The translations under genes and the position numbers were made by a program. DNA of 64,000 bases from Eupeodes corollae. Taxonomy: Eukaryota > Arthropoda > Insecta > Diptera > Syrphidae. Below the pieces are notes generated by a model. That model saw only the letters and a list, made by a program, of their open reading frames with translations, was not told where the DNA came from and ran no database searches. Where the stretch lies: assembly GCF_945859685.1 (NCBI RefSeq), contig NC_079148.1, positions 121,130,589 through 121,194,588 of the forward strand, read 5' to 3'. Below are positions 1 through 12,240 of the stretch, in pieces. The first letter of the stretch is position 1; each line of letters starts with the position of its first letter.

Positions 1-1010
1 AATGGCATTTACATTTTTCAGAAAAACTGATTTTGCAGGTACATTTTTAAATCTTAAAATATAGGAAATATTTTTAAACAGACTTTTTGGAAGAAATTAT
101 CAAGTTCTAGCAACCTAGTCGTACATTTCATTTCTTTCAAAATTGGTTTTCTGATTCAAAAGATTTAAAAAAAATTAAATAAATCTACTTTTAAAGTGAA
201 TTTGCTTTGGATGCTCTAGAACTGAGATTCAAACACGAATTTCAATAATACGTATGTCCCAAAAAAATCAAGTGACACTTTTGTTAAATTAATGGCTAAG
301 TGAAAAACATAATAAACGTTTCATATCTGTTAATATAAAAGCTTTGAAACGTGTAATTTGTGAGTACTACAAAACTTTTCTTCCCAACTTATTTGTTTAG
401 AGAAATTATGTACTTAAATGCAGCTATTTCCTTGAATTCAAGAATCAAACCTTTTTGTCTCTACAATTTTTATGTTTCGTTGACGCCTTTATAAGATAAA
501 AATACGAGTAATCAGATTGATAAAGAGAGTAATAAGAGACTCCCGCGAATTGATTAAAAAAAAAACTACATCAAAAAAAGCCCGACATTTTTACATATCA
601 GATCATCTCACATTTTCTGGATTTTTAAATTTTTGCAGCGTTCTTTGTATTAATAGAAATGAAAACAAGAAAAGTGTGTTTTGTTTTTGGAAAAAAGCTT
701 CGTTTCAAAACAATTTCCTACATTTCTGCGCGAAATGCACCAAAAACACTCTAAGCTATTGTATTTTAGCTCTTAAATATGGCATATTTAAAAAAATGTT
801 GGAATCTTGGAATGCTTTCATATGAGTCATCCAAATTAAATAGTAAGACCATACCTTGCTGGACAACAGTGTTCTAAATAATTTGATAACTAAAGTTGGC
901 ATTTAAGCAATTATTAAATTTTGTTATCATCCTTTACAAAACATTAAAGAACATTTTTTATGAGTAAAAACTCATCTAAGTGTGTGACCTCCCCCTGATG
1001 AAAAGTCTGG
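1..1010. other. AT-rich non-coding stretch
   Basis: I see no gene, RNA or clear repeat here. The longest open frame (517-825) has low-complexity Lys/Phe-rich composition, no motif and no neighbouring signal, so I do not treat it as a gene. Confidence 0.5.
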
Positions 1011-1017
1011 ATCCGCC

Positions 1018-1440
1018 CTTGTGGCTGGGTGAACGAGCAATATTGGAAGCGAAAAAAAATATGTCGAGGATCTCAATGCGACTATTCAGAATTTTCTTCC
1101 AGGACAGTTGGTTTCCTTCAAATCAGTCGACACCGTTATGAACCAGGATGACGTAGTCAACTATCCCACAGAGTTTTAAAATTCACTAGAATTGCCTGGA
1201 TTACCACCTCACAATTTGTAGTTAAAAGTAGGATCCCAAGAATACCGATGATTGTAATGGATCTACCATTCGATTTTAAACGCTTACAATTTCCAGTCTT
1301 TAGAAGTTTGCGGAATCAACTTGGAGTTTCCCTGTTTAGCGCATGGACAATTATATGTCACGTGTTCGTGCGTTGAAAAACCGTCTTCTTTTTTTATTTA
1401 TGCACCACAAACCAAACAAAAAATATAGTTTATGAGAAAG
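1018..1440 (+). pseudogene. Helitron helicase (Pif1-like) C-terminal remnant
   Basis: Reading the plus strand in shifting frames gives the end of a Helitron RepHel helicase: WLGERAILEAKKN near 1021, then a stretch resembling a VNYP...SLELPGLPPHNLQLKVG block (1155-1225), LPFEFKR-like text near 1265, and CGINLEFPCLAHGQLYVTCS (1308-1367). That last block is the conserved segment just before the helicase C-terminus. Stops and frameshifts interrupt it repeatedly and the part carrying the helicase VI arginine is damaged, so it cannot make protein. In intact elements this domain unwinds DNA for rolling-circle transposition. The CTAG terminus just downstream supports the assignment. Confidence 0.75.
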
Positions 1441-1700
1441 CTTTAAATTGATGGTCAATCATAACACTGTTTGTCTGTAAATAAAAATTTAGACCTTATA
1501 AATAACCAGTATTTCAGGAAAACTCTGTTTCTTTAAGTAACCAACATGATGTTTCGAAAATAATAATAAAACTTCATGCTTCATTAAAAATATGCTTTTT
1601 TATTCAATACGTTTTTTTTTGTTTTAAAATTAATTTATACAAAAGTTTAGTTTAGTTTATTTATCGATTGAGGTAGCACGAAGTCTGCCGGGTCAGCTAG
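1018..1700 (+). mobile_element. Helitron remnant, 3' portion
   Basis: The left two thirds encode the degraded C-terminal part of a Pif1-type Helitron helicase. About 250 bp further on the sequence reads GCCGGGTCAGCTAG followed by T. A CTAG end before T, in a GGGTCAGCTAGT context, is the usual 3' terminus of insect Helitrons. The helicase end and the CTAG end are in the expected order, so this is probably one 5'-truncated element. The left boundary is only where similarity becomes readable. Confidence 0.7.
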
Positions 1701-1739
1701 TCAAAAATAAAAACAATAACATTCTTGATCATCAAATAT

Positions 1740-2130
1740 AATTGGGACATTATAGGAGCTTGTTCAGAAAAAATTATCGAAATCGGTTTATAAGTTCTTG
1801 AGATAACTTAAAAACAAAGTAAGGGTTCCATGCAATACAAAAATATATTTTTTTTATTGAAAGAAATTAACTAAGAAAAATTTTAGAATCGATTTTTGAC
1901 CTACAAAATTGAATAGGGACTACTGTTTCTTACGGTCTTTAAACAAAAATTGAAAAAAAAAAACGCCTAATATGAACCGCCTTAAAATCTTAAATTCCAA
2001 ATTTGATGTCATTCGACCCAATGGTTTGGGATGTAGGGACGAGGACAGACAGACAGACGGATGGAATCGGGGGACCCACTTTTTTCGTAATGTTTGATTA
2101 AAATCTCGAGTGCGAAATCTTTTAAGAATG
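1740..2130. repeat. probable dispersed repeat with GACA tract
   Basis: The stretch has a phrase typical of dispersed fly repeats: a short GACAGACAGACAGACGG tract (about 2043-2061) next to a GGGGGACCCACTTTTTT segment, preceded by text about a frame-less AT-rich sequence. No second clear copy lies in this window, so the call rests on style alone. Confidence 0.3.
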
Positions 2131-2199
2131 CGAAACATTTTAAATAAGCTTTTTAAATAAAGTACAGCATATTACGAAACAATAACAAGCAAAGGTTTT

Positions 2200-4380
2200 G
2201 ATGGTTTTTTTATTTTAATAAAAGTAAAATGCATGAACTTTAATTTTTTGCGCTTTCTCCGTCTTGACAGATTTTTGTCGAATAAAATTTAAGGTTTTCA
2301 AAAGTTTTTTCTAACTTTTCCTTACTAAATAGAAAGCAACCACAAACTTCATCATACCTAAACTTTTGACGCCTCTCCCAAAGGAACATAAAAGATTATT
2401 TTTATATAATTGAACCCTTTGGGTTTAATCAACAAAAACCTCTCAACTTTCCATATTAACTCATTGATACTTAAACTTATTTAAGAACCATCCATAAGGC
2501 ATTACGGATGGATCCGAAAAGTCCTTACCCATATGATATAAATTTTGATATTAAATTCCAAATTATCAGCCAACACCATCAATCGAAACATTATATCCTT
2601 CCTTTTCTAATGGCTTTCCGAGGGACATTCAAAAAAGTCACCCAACAAGACCACTTTACCCCCATGACTTTGTCCCTTTGCTTCCAGCATTAGCATCAGC
2701 ATTAAATATGATGCGTTGCGGTGTAACTTACAACCCTGTTATTTTGGTTTTGAAAGCAGAACAAAAATGTCCTTTTTTATTTTTCACCAGTGTAAATGAT
2801 GGCTGCTTTGGGGCCAACATCATTGCATCGATGAAATGGAACCTTCGACCTCCTCATCGTCACCATCACCGTCACCGTCATCGTCGTCGGTCGTTGTCGT
2901 TTTTCTGATGTCAGCGTCCTTTTAAGTGTAGACAGAGCATTAAAAGTACAGATAAAACCGGTATTTTGTCGTATGTTTGTAGCCCATCAGCAGAAGATGT
3001 CTCCTCGTTGTCGTTGTCGTCGCCCTCATTTCCGGCAGTAGTCGATCCTGTGGTGGTGGCAGTGGGTAAATTCGAGTGGTGACATAAAAGAACCTCTTAT
3101 AAAACGTTAGCTTGTTGCCTGTTGCGGGTCATTTTATTGGCCTCATTATGTGATAAGGAATTGGACTTAAATGACCCAGGTAATGATAATAAAGAAAGCT
3201 TTATGTTGTATATTGTGCGTGTCCTTGTCGTTTTCAGTGTTTTCAGATGTACAGGGAATGATGTTTGTAACATCCTTAAATATGCATTAGAAATATTTTA
3301 TACATATTTACTCTACCTATCTCGTGCTGGTTGTGATGAGGGTGGTTATGATGGGGAGGAAGGTGTACATAGATACATTTTCTTACCTTTAAAGAAATAT
3401 GAATGATATAAAATAATATCAGAGGTGTGATTTTAATTTGAAGTTAAACATTTAAAATAACTTTGACACAGTTATCTATCGATTTTATTTGTGAAAAGGA
3501 TTTTTTAGGTTTTTTATTCCTTCATACCTTTCGATGACAGATTTTCATTTTTATAAGAATAACAGAACACTCAGTGGGTGATCTAAATCCAACAAAAAAC
3601 TTAAAAACTTAAATTTACAATTTTATCCTTCAAGGCAACATTATAAAGAGGAAATAACCCACCCTCTGTCAGTTTCGATACATTTTTCCTGGTCTAAATT
3701 TACTGGCTGCGTTATGTCCAATTAAGACTTGAAGAATCCATGGGGTTCCTTCGTTTATATGACATAAAAACATTTCTAATTCATTTGGAAAATGAAAACC
3801 TGTTGGGGCTTAACGATAATAATTAAAAAGTTTTTATGGCTGACAAAGTAGAAGGTAAATGCGTGAATACTGGAATGGGGAGCAAAAACTTTAAATGAAG
3901 ACATTTGGTAGCGCGACATTATGATGCAGGCTTAGATCTTATCTTTGAGTGTACAATACGTAGTAGTACATATGAAATAGAGTAGTATACCAATATTAAT
4001 ACGTATATATAAATAACGTGTCAAAATGTTTGTCCGCGATAGACTACCAAATTATTTAACTGATTTTGGTTAAATTTGTGCACCGTGGGTAGTTTGATCC
4101 AACTTGAAAAATAGGATAGCTTACATCTCAATTTATGATCGCAATATTATTGTATTGCAAAATATTTGTCTATTATTTGACAGTTACAACTATCTTTAAG
4201 TTCCAAACGATTGTAACAGATGGAAACATATGTTGGCTGGATTGAGTAAGTAATGAATAGATGGCACTTTGTCAAACTTCCAAACGTTTATTATAAGCTA
4301 CAAATAAGTAGCATAATGACAAAATGTTGCTAAGGTTAAACTATAAGTTCAATTTATTTTTTAGTAAACGAAATACGTAC
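2200..4380. other. non-coding stretch with CGT/CAC-rich patches
   Basis: No convincing gene. Short patches of simple trinucleotide bias (CATCGTCACCATCACCGTC type, 2855-2900, and GTCGTTGTCGTCG, 3010-3030) create a spurious His/Arg-rich open frame. The small frames at 2508, 2678 and 3122 have no recognisable motif. Confidence 0.5.
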
Positions 4381-4384
4381 TTAC

Positions 4385-5690
4385 TTACTAACTTAAGGTG
4401 GCGCTACAGTCCGGAGTGGACCTGGGCCTCAATCAACATGCGTCTCCAGCCAGCTCGGTCCCTAGCTAGCTGTCTCCAGTTTCGCACGCCAAGTTGGTTA
4501 CGGTCCTCTCCCACCTGAGTCGCGGTCTTCCTCTACTGCGCCATCCCTCGATATTGAATTCGAAGGCCTTCCGGGCTGGAGCGTTGATGTCCATTCGCTA
4601 TACGTGACCAAGCCATCTAAGTCGTTGGACTTTAATTCTGCTAACTAGGTCAATGTCGCTGTACAGCCCGTACAGTTTGTCGTTATATCTTTTCCTCCAT
4701 TCTCCATCTATGCGTACGGGACCAAAAATCACCCGAAGAATTTTTCTCTCGAAATACCCAAGACGCTCTCATCTCTTTTTGACTGGGTCCAAGCCTCAGC
4801 GCAATAAATGAGAATCGGCATGAGGAGTGTCTTATAGATGGTGATTTTAGATGCTCGAGAGAGGACTTTACGATTTGCAAGAGTTATTCTTTGTTTGATT
4901 TCAGCGCTGTTGTCGTTGTCTGTGTGAATAGCAGTGCCTAGGTAGGCAAAGTCCTTAACTACCTCAAAATTATAGCTGTCCATGGTAACATTTTGTCAAA
5001 GACGTCGTTGTTCAGTGTCCTTTTTTGATGACAGCATATACTTGGTCTTGCCCTCATTGACCACTAAACCCAGCTTCTTCGCTTCCGTCACAATGCTCAA
5101 AAACGCTCCACTGACATCACGCTTTGATCTTCCAATTATGTCAATATCATCTGCGTATTCAAGTAATTGGATGGACCTTTGGAGGATTGTGCCTCTAGTG
5201 ATGCCGGTTGAGTTTTGCACAATTCTTTAAAAAACGATGTTGAAGAAATCGCATGACAGTGCATCGCCTTGTCTAAAACCTTTTTTGACATCAAATGCAT
5301 TGGTAAGATCTGTTCCGACCTTGATATAGCAGCGTGCATCCGATGGTGGACTTTCCTGGTCTGAAGCCACACTGATAAGGACCAATCAGGTTGTTGACGA
5401 ATGGCTTCAGACGTTCACATAATACGGCAGAGAGGATCTTCTACGCAATGTTAAGGAGACTGATGCCTCTATAGTTGGCGCAGTTTAGAGGGTCTCCTTT
5501 CTTATGTATCGGGCACACTATGCTGAGATTCCACTCATCGGGCATGCTTTCTTCCGACCATATTTTGCAGATGAGTTGGTGCATGCTCCCGACCATATTT
5601 TGCAGATGAGTTGGTGCATGCTCCCTAACAAGTCAACGCTGCTTTGAATAGTTCGGCAGCTTTGTTTGACTATGTAAACGAAATACAGTG
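4385..5690 (-). pseudogene. non-LTR retrotransposon reverse-transcriptase remnant (copy 1)
   Basis: The minus strand carries the 3' half of a non-LTR reverse transcriptase. In order it shows ITRGTILQRSIQLLEYADDI, which contains the YADD catalytic box (about 5145), then VNEGKTKYMLSSKKD (about 5050), then the thumb-like segment FEVVKDFAYLGTAI with EIKQRITLANRKVLS (4870-4970), then LLMPILIYCAEAW (about 4800), then a degraded GHVVRM-like end near 4600. Frame changes and stops break it. The 3' end is marked by GGTGGCGCTACAGTCC on the plus strand followed outward by CTTACTTACTAAC, which reads as a short TAAG-type tail on the minus strand. Copy 2 at 14733-15625 has the same text and the same 3' end. 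The clade (R1-, RTE- or CR1-like) is not settled by eye. It is clearly dead. Confidence 0.8.
5554..5623. repeat. 35-bp perfect tandem duplication
   Basis: A 35-bp unit beginning CCGACCATATTTTGCAG occurs twice head to tail (5554-5588, 5589-5623) with no differences that I see. It lies inside the upstream end of the RT remnant and must have arisen after that element decayed or during its decay. Confidence 0.9.
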
Positions 5691-5699
5691 ATAAATAGA

Positions 5700-6500
5700 T
5701 TGGTGGTGCCCACGTGTGATGGCCCTCTACCGTTCCGCTTAAATAGTGATATGACAAAAAACGTCGGACAGTTTCATTAAAAATATTTCGTAAAAAAACA
5801 AATAAAATATTTCGTAATAGGAAATTACTTCGAAAAAGTAAAAATATGGAATTTGCAGAAAAAAACAATTCCAAAAAATTTTCAAAAATGGTGAATGCTT
5901 GCCTTGACAAACACCAAATGTCTGTACAACACTAATCACATCAACCAGGTTCAGAATTTGTGAGTGGATCTGGACAAATCTTTAGCTCCGATGTTCGAGG
6001 CCATATTATAGCCATCTAACAAAATTATTTAAAAAAATGTATATCATACACTTACTTTAACATTCCGTATTATTTTGAAATTTCCAAAACGGAAAAAACA
6101 CAAATATGCAAAATTACAAACACAAATCGGTTTATTTGAAAAATAAGAAAATTTCGCTTTATTTAAAAATGTCAACAATTGGTTTGTTTATTGCAGTTCC
6201 TTTGATTTTGAATTTTTAAAAATATTCTTGCAAAATAAATCTGTATTCAAAAATTTTAATGATATTCAATTTCTCAAAAAGCTTTAATCAATGTATTAAA
6301 TTTGTATTTTAAAAATCTTTGGAGTGTTTTTTTTTTAAATTAATTTATACAAGGTGCCCCATAAATAGTTAGTTAGATAGTTCTCAAACTGAAAAATGGA
6401 ATTTGGAGGTGAATATATGGCGAAATCAAAGACGATGGTGTTTTTAAAATTTAAAGGAACGTTTATATGAACGTAAAAGATAGCCTTTAGGCAACAATTT
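5700..6500. other. AT-rich non-coding stretch
   Basis: No gene or structured repeat recognised. The open frames here (for example 5518-5910 on the minus strand) are Phe/Ile-rich, low-complexity and without motifs. Confidence 0.45.
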
Positions 6501-6505
6501 AAAAT

Positions 6506-6790
6506 TTGAAAGGCAACTTGGAAAAGTTGTTTAACAAAAAACATATAAACTTGACATCGAAAAGGAAACTCTTTCTGGCTGCCTGCAGATCTGTACAAAC
6601 GTATTGTACACAAGTTTATGGTTGCAGTTTTTTTGATGAGGTATATAACTCTTTAGAGATATTTTATGAAAACATTTTAAAACTGCCAGAAATTACACCA
6701 AACTATGTTTTGAATCTAGGAACATTTGCTGAAGATGATCACTTCCACGCCCTATGTCCAAAAAACTCTATTGGCTTAAGGCGAAGAAAG
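6506..6790 (+). pseudogene. non-LTR retrotransposon RT C-terminal fragment
   Basis: An open stretch of about 90 residues reads like the region just after the catalytic core of a Jockey/LOA-type reverse transcriptase: NLTSKRKLFLAACRSVQTYC, TQVYGCSFFDEVYNSLEIFY, then KLPEITPNYVLNLGT. The pattern 'start of a cleaned-up RT thumb, R-S-V-x-x-Y-x-x-Q-V-x-G, a short helix, L-P-x-x-T-P-N-Y-x-L' is conserved across those elements. No RT core or endonuclease remains beside it. It is a fragment with no start codon context of its own and is followed directly by a mariner-like transposase fragment of different origin. Confidence 0.55.
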
Positions 6791-6818
6791 GCTACCATAT
6801 TAACTCTCTAAAACAGTT

Positions 6819-7125
6819 TTATATAACAAAAACGTTGCGCCCATTGCACCTATTTTACGGTAGCCGTGTTGGCCATTCACAGTCGACTCTTCAACCTTTG
6901 AGATTCAGTAAACAATCAGCAACACCCGAACGTTCAAGAAACGAAAGATCGGTCGAAAACATCGCCGCGGTAAGTGAAAGTTTAGCAGAACCCGACGCAG
7001 TCTATTCCTCGTGGTGCATCATTTGGAAGAGGATTCTTATTTTGGCCGAAATATCTCTAGTGACGAGGAGCATTTTTGGATGCATATATGAGACGACACC
7101 AATTCACGCGAAGTTCATCAGGTGA
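6819..7125 (+). pseudogene. mariner-like transposase fragment (N-terminal, internally deleted)
   Basis: The reading frame gives TLRPLHLFYGSRVGHSQSTLQ, then SKQSATPERSRNERSVENIA, with the order of a helix-turn-helix DNA-binding half of an insect IS630-Tc1-mariner type transposase (arm ending SVENIAAVSES). After about 7010 the frame shifts and a short piece resembling DEEHFWM appears (near 7070), which in intact relatives lies at the first catalytic Asp. The middle of the gene is therefore missing. The nucleotide text matches the copy at 13690-14640 closely (both contain ACGTTGCGC and CATTGCACC followed by TTTACGGTAG), so both descend from one family. Confidence 0.7.
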
Positions 7126-7189
7126 TAATGCATCCTCATGGCAGAGCTGTAAAAGAATGAAATCATTTAGAGCAGTTAAAAGACTTAAA

Positions 7190-7345
7190 GTCAAAATAAT
7201 GCATTACTTTTTACTGCTTGCATTCTTGTAAGTCTTTTAAAAGTCTTTTACATTCTTTGCATTCATTAAGTCTTTTGATTGCATTCAATGTAGTGCAGTC
7301 ATTTGAATGCTTTGAAGTCTTTTTACTGCTTGAAGTCTTTCTACT
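7190..7345. repeat. AAGTCTTTT-type degenerate short repeats
   Basis: The words AAGTCTTTT, GCATTC and TACTGCTTG recur many times in 150 bp (for example near 7230, 7241, 7269, 7314, 7332 and 7345). The spacing is irregular. It looks like slippage-generated cryptic simple sequence. Confidence 0.45.
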
Positions 7346-7369
7346 GCTTGTATTGCTTAGCCTTATTTA

Positions 7370-7429
7370 CAGCATTTTGAAATACAGAATTTTTAAATAC
7401 AGTATTTTGAAATGCAGTATTTTGAGATA
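7370..7429. repeat. 15-bp tandem repeat, four units
   Basis: Four successive 15-bp units follow the pattern CAG-n-ATTTTGAAATA (7370-7384, 7385-7399, 7400-7414, 7415-7429), differing by one to three bases each. A fifth partial unit continues as CTGTATTATGA. Because 15 is a multiple of three the tract stays open and gives an Ile-Leu-Lys-Tyr-like repeat, but there is no gene around it. Confidence 0.75.
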
Positions 7430-7499
7430 CTGTATTATGATTCATACAGTTTTTTTACCGTATTTTACAGCTGGCAGCGTCTCTTTTATTTGAAGAACT

Positions 7500-9940
7500 G
7501 TATAAACATACATATTACCAGCAAAATCAAAAGCAAGCGTTAGATTTTTTACAAATGGAATACTTGCCACATATTCCCTTGTTCCTTAATTTGTTCTAAT
7601 TCAAGGGTCTACCTTTTTCTGTAAATTACTTATCATTAGGTAAAGGCACAAAATTTTATTCTCATGGTCATTCCCCCACAAATCCCTCAAGAACTAATTT
7701 AATGATTCTCTTGTGTATGTACCTAATTTAAATATATTTACTAATGATGCAACTTTCTGAAACAAACGAAACCTACTTATAGTCCTTTTCCTTCAATTTA
7801 TTTAAATATAAAACACAAGCAGATTTAAAAAAAGAAATCCTCCCAAAAATTCTCAACTCCATTTGGCTATAGTCCTACACTTTTTGTGTTGTACAAATTG
7901 TTAACATCTAACAGCCTAAGGGTATTCCCAAACATTTGAAAGAAAAAAAAAACTACGAAAACTGTTAAAAACAAAATAAATGAAACAAAGATTAAGCTTC
8001 AAAAAATTAAACATTTATTGCAAAGCTCAAAAAGTCCGCAGGCTAAGTACTTATAGTTAACTGCTCGTGTCTATAGATGAAAGTTTCTCTGTTGCATTTT
8101 GAATTCACACATAGTTCAAAAAGTGCTCACAAAAATCTTGTAATCCTATTCCCTCTCTGACCGAATCAAACTTCTATTTATACCTCCTATAGCCCTTTTC
8201 TAGTTTCGTTTAGTTAAATTGAGTGAAAGTGTGTTATCCTTTTGATCCTGATGATGCCGGAATCGCATCGAATCGTTTGTCTATAGAAAATAGTATAAAT
8301 TACGTAATCTTATTCATATACCAGAAACGAGAGTTAATTGTAAAGACTGCAGACGTATATGTCCTTCTCCGTGTGATGTTGAAATTGTACTAAACTTACT
8401 CACTTCTACAAAATTATCCTTAAACACAAATCAGCTCCAGCTGAGCTCAGCTCTATCACGGTCAGGTCATGGTAGGTTTATTCTCCCCAGTTAGTACAAG
8501 AAAAACACAATACGAACACGATACTCCCTGTGTTAACTGTTTCTGCCTGCTTATACCTCCATGCTACACCATTGGGGCCATTTGACAACAACTATAAAGG
8601 AATAGGGACGATAAGAATGGAGCTGCAGCGACGAAGACGAACAACGAGCTACAGCGTTAAGGAGCATGTGCGCCAAAATCTGTTAGAGAGACCATTTGGC
8701 GTGTGTACAGTAAGGTACTCCTGTCTGTATCTATAGCTATGGGTATATCCTTTAAGGAACATGATTTTATCAACCCCTACTTTTGTGTGTGTGTATTGAA
8801 AATCTTCGTCTTGGCCAATCATAATTGTTTGATAAGGATTCGCGATTTCGACGAATATCCTCTTAGGAGGCAAATCGATGAAAATTCTTGTTTACGTTTG
8901 AGATTTTTTCTTTCGATTTTATTACATATTTTGGTTTGAAAAGTGCGTAGGAAATTTTAAGGATGTATATACAAGTAAATATGTACAAATATATCTGTAT
9001 CTCAAGATTCTTGGATACACCCAGATTTTGGATGTTTTTGTTGTAAATAGCACAAATTTTTGTATTGCGGTAGGATGAGGAATTTGATAAGAATGATTTG
9101 CAGATTTTTTACCATTCAAATATCTTAGGGGTTTTGGGTTTCTCAGTTGTTGTATCTTTTTAACATCTTCATCAAAAAAAGGATATTTACTTGGTTTCTA
9201 ATATTATGGTTTAGAAACATGTTCATTTTATCACAGGAATTGTACAGATTGTGATACTTCATATAAAAATAATGAAGCTATTTATAAAAAAAAAACATTT
9301 ATAATGTGGTGGGCGTGTGAGTGGGCGGTAGGAAACAAAGCAAATTGCCCATAAAGCATTTCATTTAGGTAAAATGCTGCAGTTAGGTTAGAGGAAGATG
9401 TAAAATTAAAAAGGATAATTTTTAATTTTAGGTCGTTAATTTTAACTTTTTGTTCAAGCGTTTTTTTAAATTGGATAAAAATGAGAGAAGTTTACATTTG
9501 CAGTTATTTTGTAAAAATAAGTCGCCCACAGATTTTTAAGCAATAAACAACATTTTTGAAACGAAATGTTTGCACGTATGGTCAAAAAGATTGTAAAGGA
9601 AGTTTAAAAGTGTATCCTTCACTTTTTTTTATTTTTAAAGTTATTGCTATTGCTATTTCTTGAAACTTCAATTTTGATAAGAAATCAAATTTTTTTCACA
9701 AAAACTTTATTTGGAAACATTTAGAAGATCTGCGTACCAAAAACATTTTAACGTTCAAAATAGGAATGTAACCGTATTCTCGTAAACTAATTTATAAATT
9801 ACAATAAGATTTAAGGAACCTATAGTAGTAAATAGAAGGATATAGGTTCCAATTGTACTTATTTATTGAATAAGGCTGTGAATTGAAGTGGACATAGCAT
9901 TTAAAAGTTGTCAAAAAAGATTACTAAGCAATAAAAAAAC
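7500..9940. other. non-coding stretch, nothing recognised
   Basis: About 2.4 kb without a credible gene. Small frames near 8530-9120 overlap on both strands and lack motifs. The GC content rises slightly around 8560-8720, but I cannot tie it to an exon. Confidence 0.4.
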
Positions 9941-9946
9941 TAAATT

Positions 9947-10190
9947 GGATTGTCCGTTGAGAACTAGGGTCTAGTGGCTTACAACTGTCAACCATTCCTG
10001 TGTGCGAGTACTGTTGTTAGAAGGAAACCTTCAATATTATGCCGAACCCGAACGGCTAACTTGATAAAGCACTTTTAATGGCAAGACTACTCTTGGAGGC
10101 TTTGACAATTCCTCGCAAGGGGCAGTACCCGTGAAATAAAACTTCAGTGACCAAACCCAAGACCTCTGGCATGACAGGGATTACTAAGGA
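9947..10190 (-). repeat. tRNA-derived SINE family, copy 1
   Basis: The right end on this strand carries the phrase GACCTCTGGCATGACAG together with a degraded B-box region (CCAAACCCAAGACC). The body has GGCAGTACCCGTGAAA and CGAACCCGAACGGCTAA, and the far end reads TCCGTTGAGAACTAGGG. Six copies of the same ordered phrases occur in the window. The GGATTACTAAGG at the tRNA-like head is altered here, so the copy is old. See the 33419-34650 and 45268-45470 copies for the clearest tRNA-like head. Confidence 0.7.
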
Positions 10191-10199
10191 ATACTTTTG

Positions 10200-11740
10200 T
10201 TTTAAATAAACATATTAGATTTTGGGGCACTAGATTGGTCAAAATCAAACAGTCTTATAACCATTTCAGTTTCTTTTTTTAGATATGAAATTTTGAAATG
10301 GAGTTCATGTTTTTGTATATTCGTATTTTATCATCTCCATAAATAATATGTACGAATCACTCTTTGGATGAATATAGAGAAGATATATTAAAGCATAGTT
10401 GTCAAAAAACAATTTCATATCTAATTTTGTTTCTAAAAAACATCATTAGTAGAAATTTAAAATTGCTCTAAGTTTGTTTCTATCAGTTCTTGTTTTTTCA
10501 CAAATTAAAAAGAAAGCAAAGTGTCTCAACTACAATTACTTCCAATCATTTCTTCTACAAATTTTGATTTTGAAATATATAACAAAAACGTACACAAATT
10601 GTTTTAAAGGTTTCATTATTTGTTAATAACAAAACTCAATTAATCATTGACTAAAGTGCTTACGAAAAAATTAAAGAAAATGCAATATAACTAAAATTGC
10701 GTATACGCCACAGTGAACATTTTGCTTTTTTTAAGGAATAAGCTATCGGCCTAGTTTTTTGGTTTCGATTTACTTAAAAATTAAGTTCTTAAAGCTTGAA
10801 AATACTAATTTGTTTCTTTGGTCATCATCGCCTTCGTAAGAATTGCTTTTAAGCACCACTTTTTGTCGATTATTAACTTTGTGTGGTTTTTATATATAAT
10901 TTGCATTGGTAATTTAAATATCTCTTCTTTCTTAAATATTAAAACTAAAGAATAGCCTAGATCAACATGAAGCTATTTAGATATATAAATTCATACAATC
11001 ACTTCTCAAATAATTTTACTTCACATTTTCGAAATTCATTCATAAAAATAACAAATCTTTTTCTCTCTCAAAGTCAGCTGTTAATTCGTAACTTCAACAT
11101 TTTCACAACAATAAAACATAGAAAAATATTGGTAAGTTAATAAAAATGTATCTGCAACATTGTGGATTCTATTCTTTTGTGAACCAGTGGAAGAAATAAT
11201 GCGAGAGGTTTTTATGCACAGCGCATGCTATGTATTTGCTGAATATTGAAGAAATAATTATCTTTTACAAACTTATAGCAGAACATTTCAGCTGTTTGCC
11301 AAAAATGTTATTCAGTATTTTGTGTGAAGAATTTGTTTTTATTCTTTTCAATTTATTTGAACTGACTAATAATATCAAAAATCTTTAAAGCAAATTAATT
11401 AACTTTAAATAAGGTACTTTAGACTCTTGTTAATGTCTTTCTAAAGTGTGGTTACTATTTGGTCAAAATCATTTCAGTAATTTTTTTTCAATTAACTTAT
11501 TTGATTTCGATAACTTGTGGATGAACTTATTTGAAATAATATTAAATATTTGTTATGAACTTAGAACTTCAAAGTTTAATGGTCAGCAAAAAAGTTAGTG
11601 TCTCAGAATTTAAAAATCAAATTGAAATTTTAACAAGAGTTTTTTTAAATGTTTAAAATAAAATGTACTAAAAATAAAAAAGTCATTTATATTTTTTATC
11701 ATCAATTTCCTGACAGATTCAAATTTGCTGTCAGTGTTCT
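10200..11740. other. AT-rich non-coding stretch
   Basis: No gene, RNA or repeat could be recognised in about 1.5 kb. Confidence 0.45.
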
Positions 11741-11754
11741 AAAGAATCGTAACG

Positions 11755-12003
11755 AGTTGGGTTCAATCCCTTTTTTTGTCATCTACATTTTTTCACGGGA
11801 ACTGCCTCTTTCGAGGAACTGACAAGTCTTTCAAAAGTAATTCATGTGGGTGTCATGAAAAGTGCTTTCTCAAATTATCCGTTCGGATTCGGCTTAAAAC
11901 TGCAGTTCCCTCTATCCCTGACAATTGTACTCGCACACAGAACTGATTGAGAGTTGTAAGTCACTAGGCCCTAGTTCTCAATGGACTGTTGCACCACCTA
12001 ATC
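11755..12003 (+). repeat. tRNA-derived SINE family, copy 2
   Basis: It begins in the B box (GAGTTGGGTTCAATCCC, 11755-11771) and continues through CACGGGAACTGCCTC, CGTTCGGATTCGGCTTAAAA and GTACTCGCACACAGAA. It ends with CCTAGTTCTCAATGGACTGT and a CACCACCTAAT tail. The head upstream of the B box is not recognisable. Confidence 0.7.
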
Positions 12004-12240
12004 TATATAAGAAAAGCAATATGGCTTTCGTAGCATAAGGTCCTTCGGTGATTTGATGGTTTATTTAATCAAACAATGGAGCGATTCTTTACATTTTGAA
12101 GAAATTATAAGATAATTAAACTCGATATTTCGAAGGCATTTGATACATTATAACGTTAAGCTCTCTTGTCGAAAATGCGTGATTTTGGTACTTATAAATC
12201 TCTTCTTTGTTTCATCAGAAACACAATAAAAAATATAAAA

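Noticed and set aside
2678..2908. His/Arg-rich open frame
   Set aside because: It comes from a CGT/CAC simple-sequence patch and has no motif.
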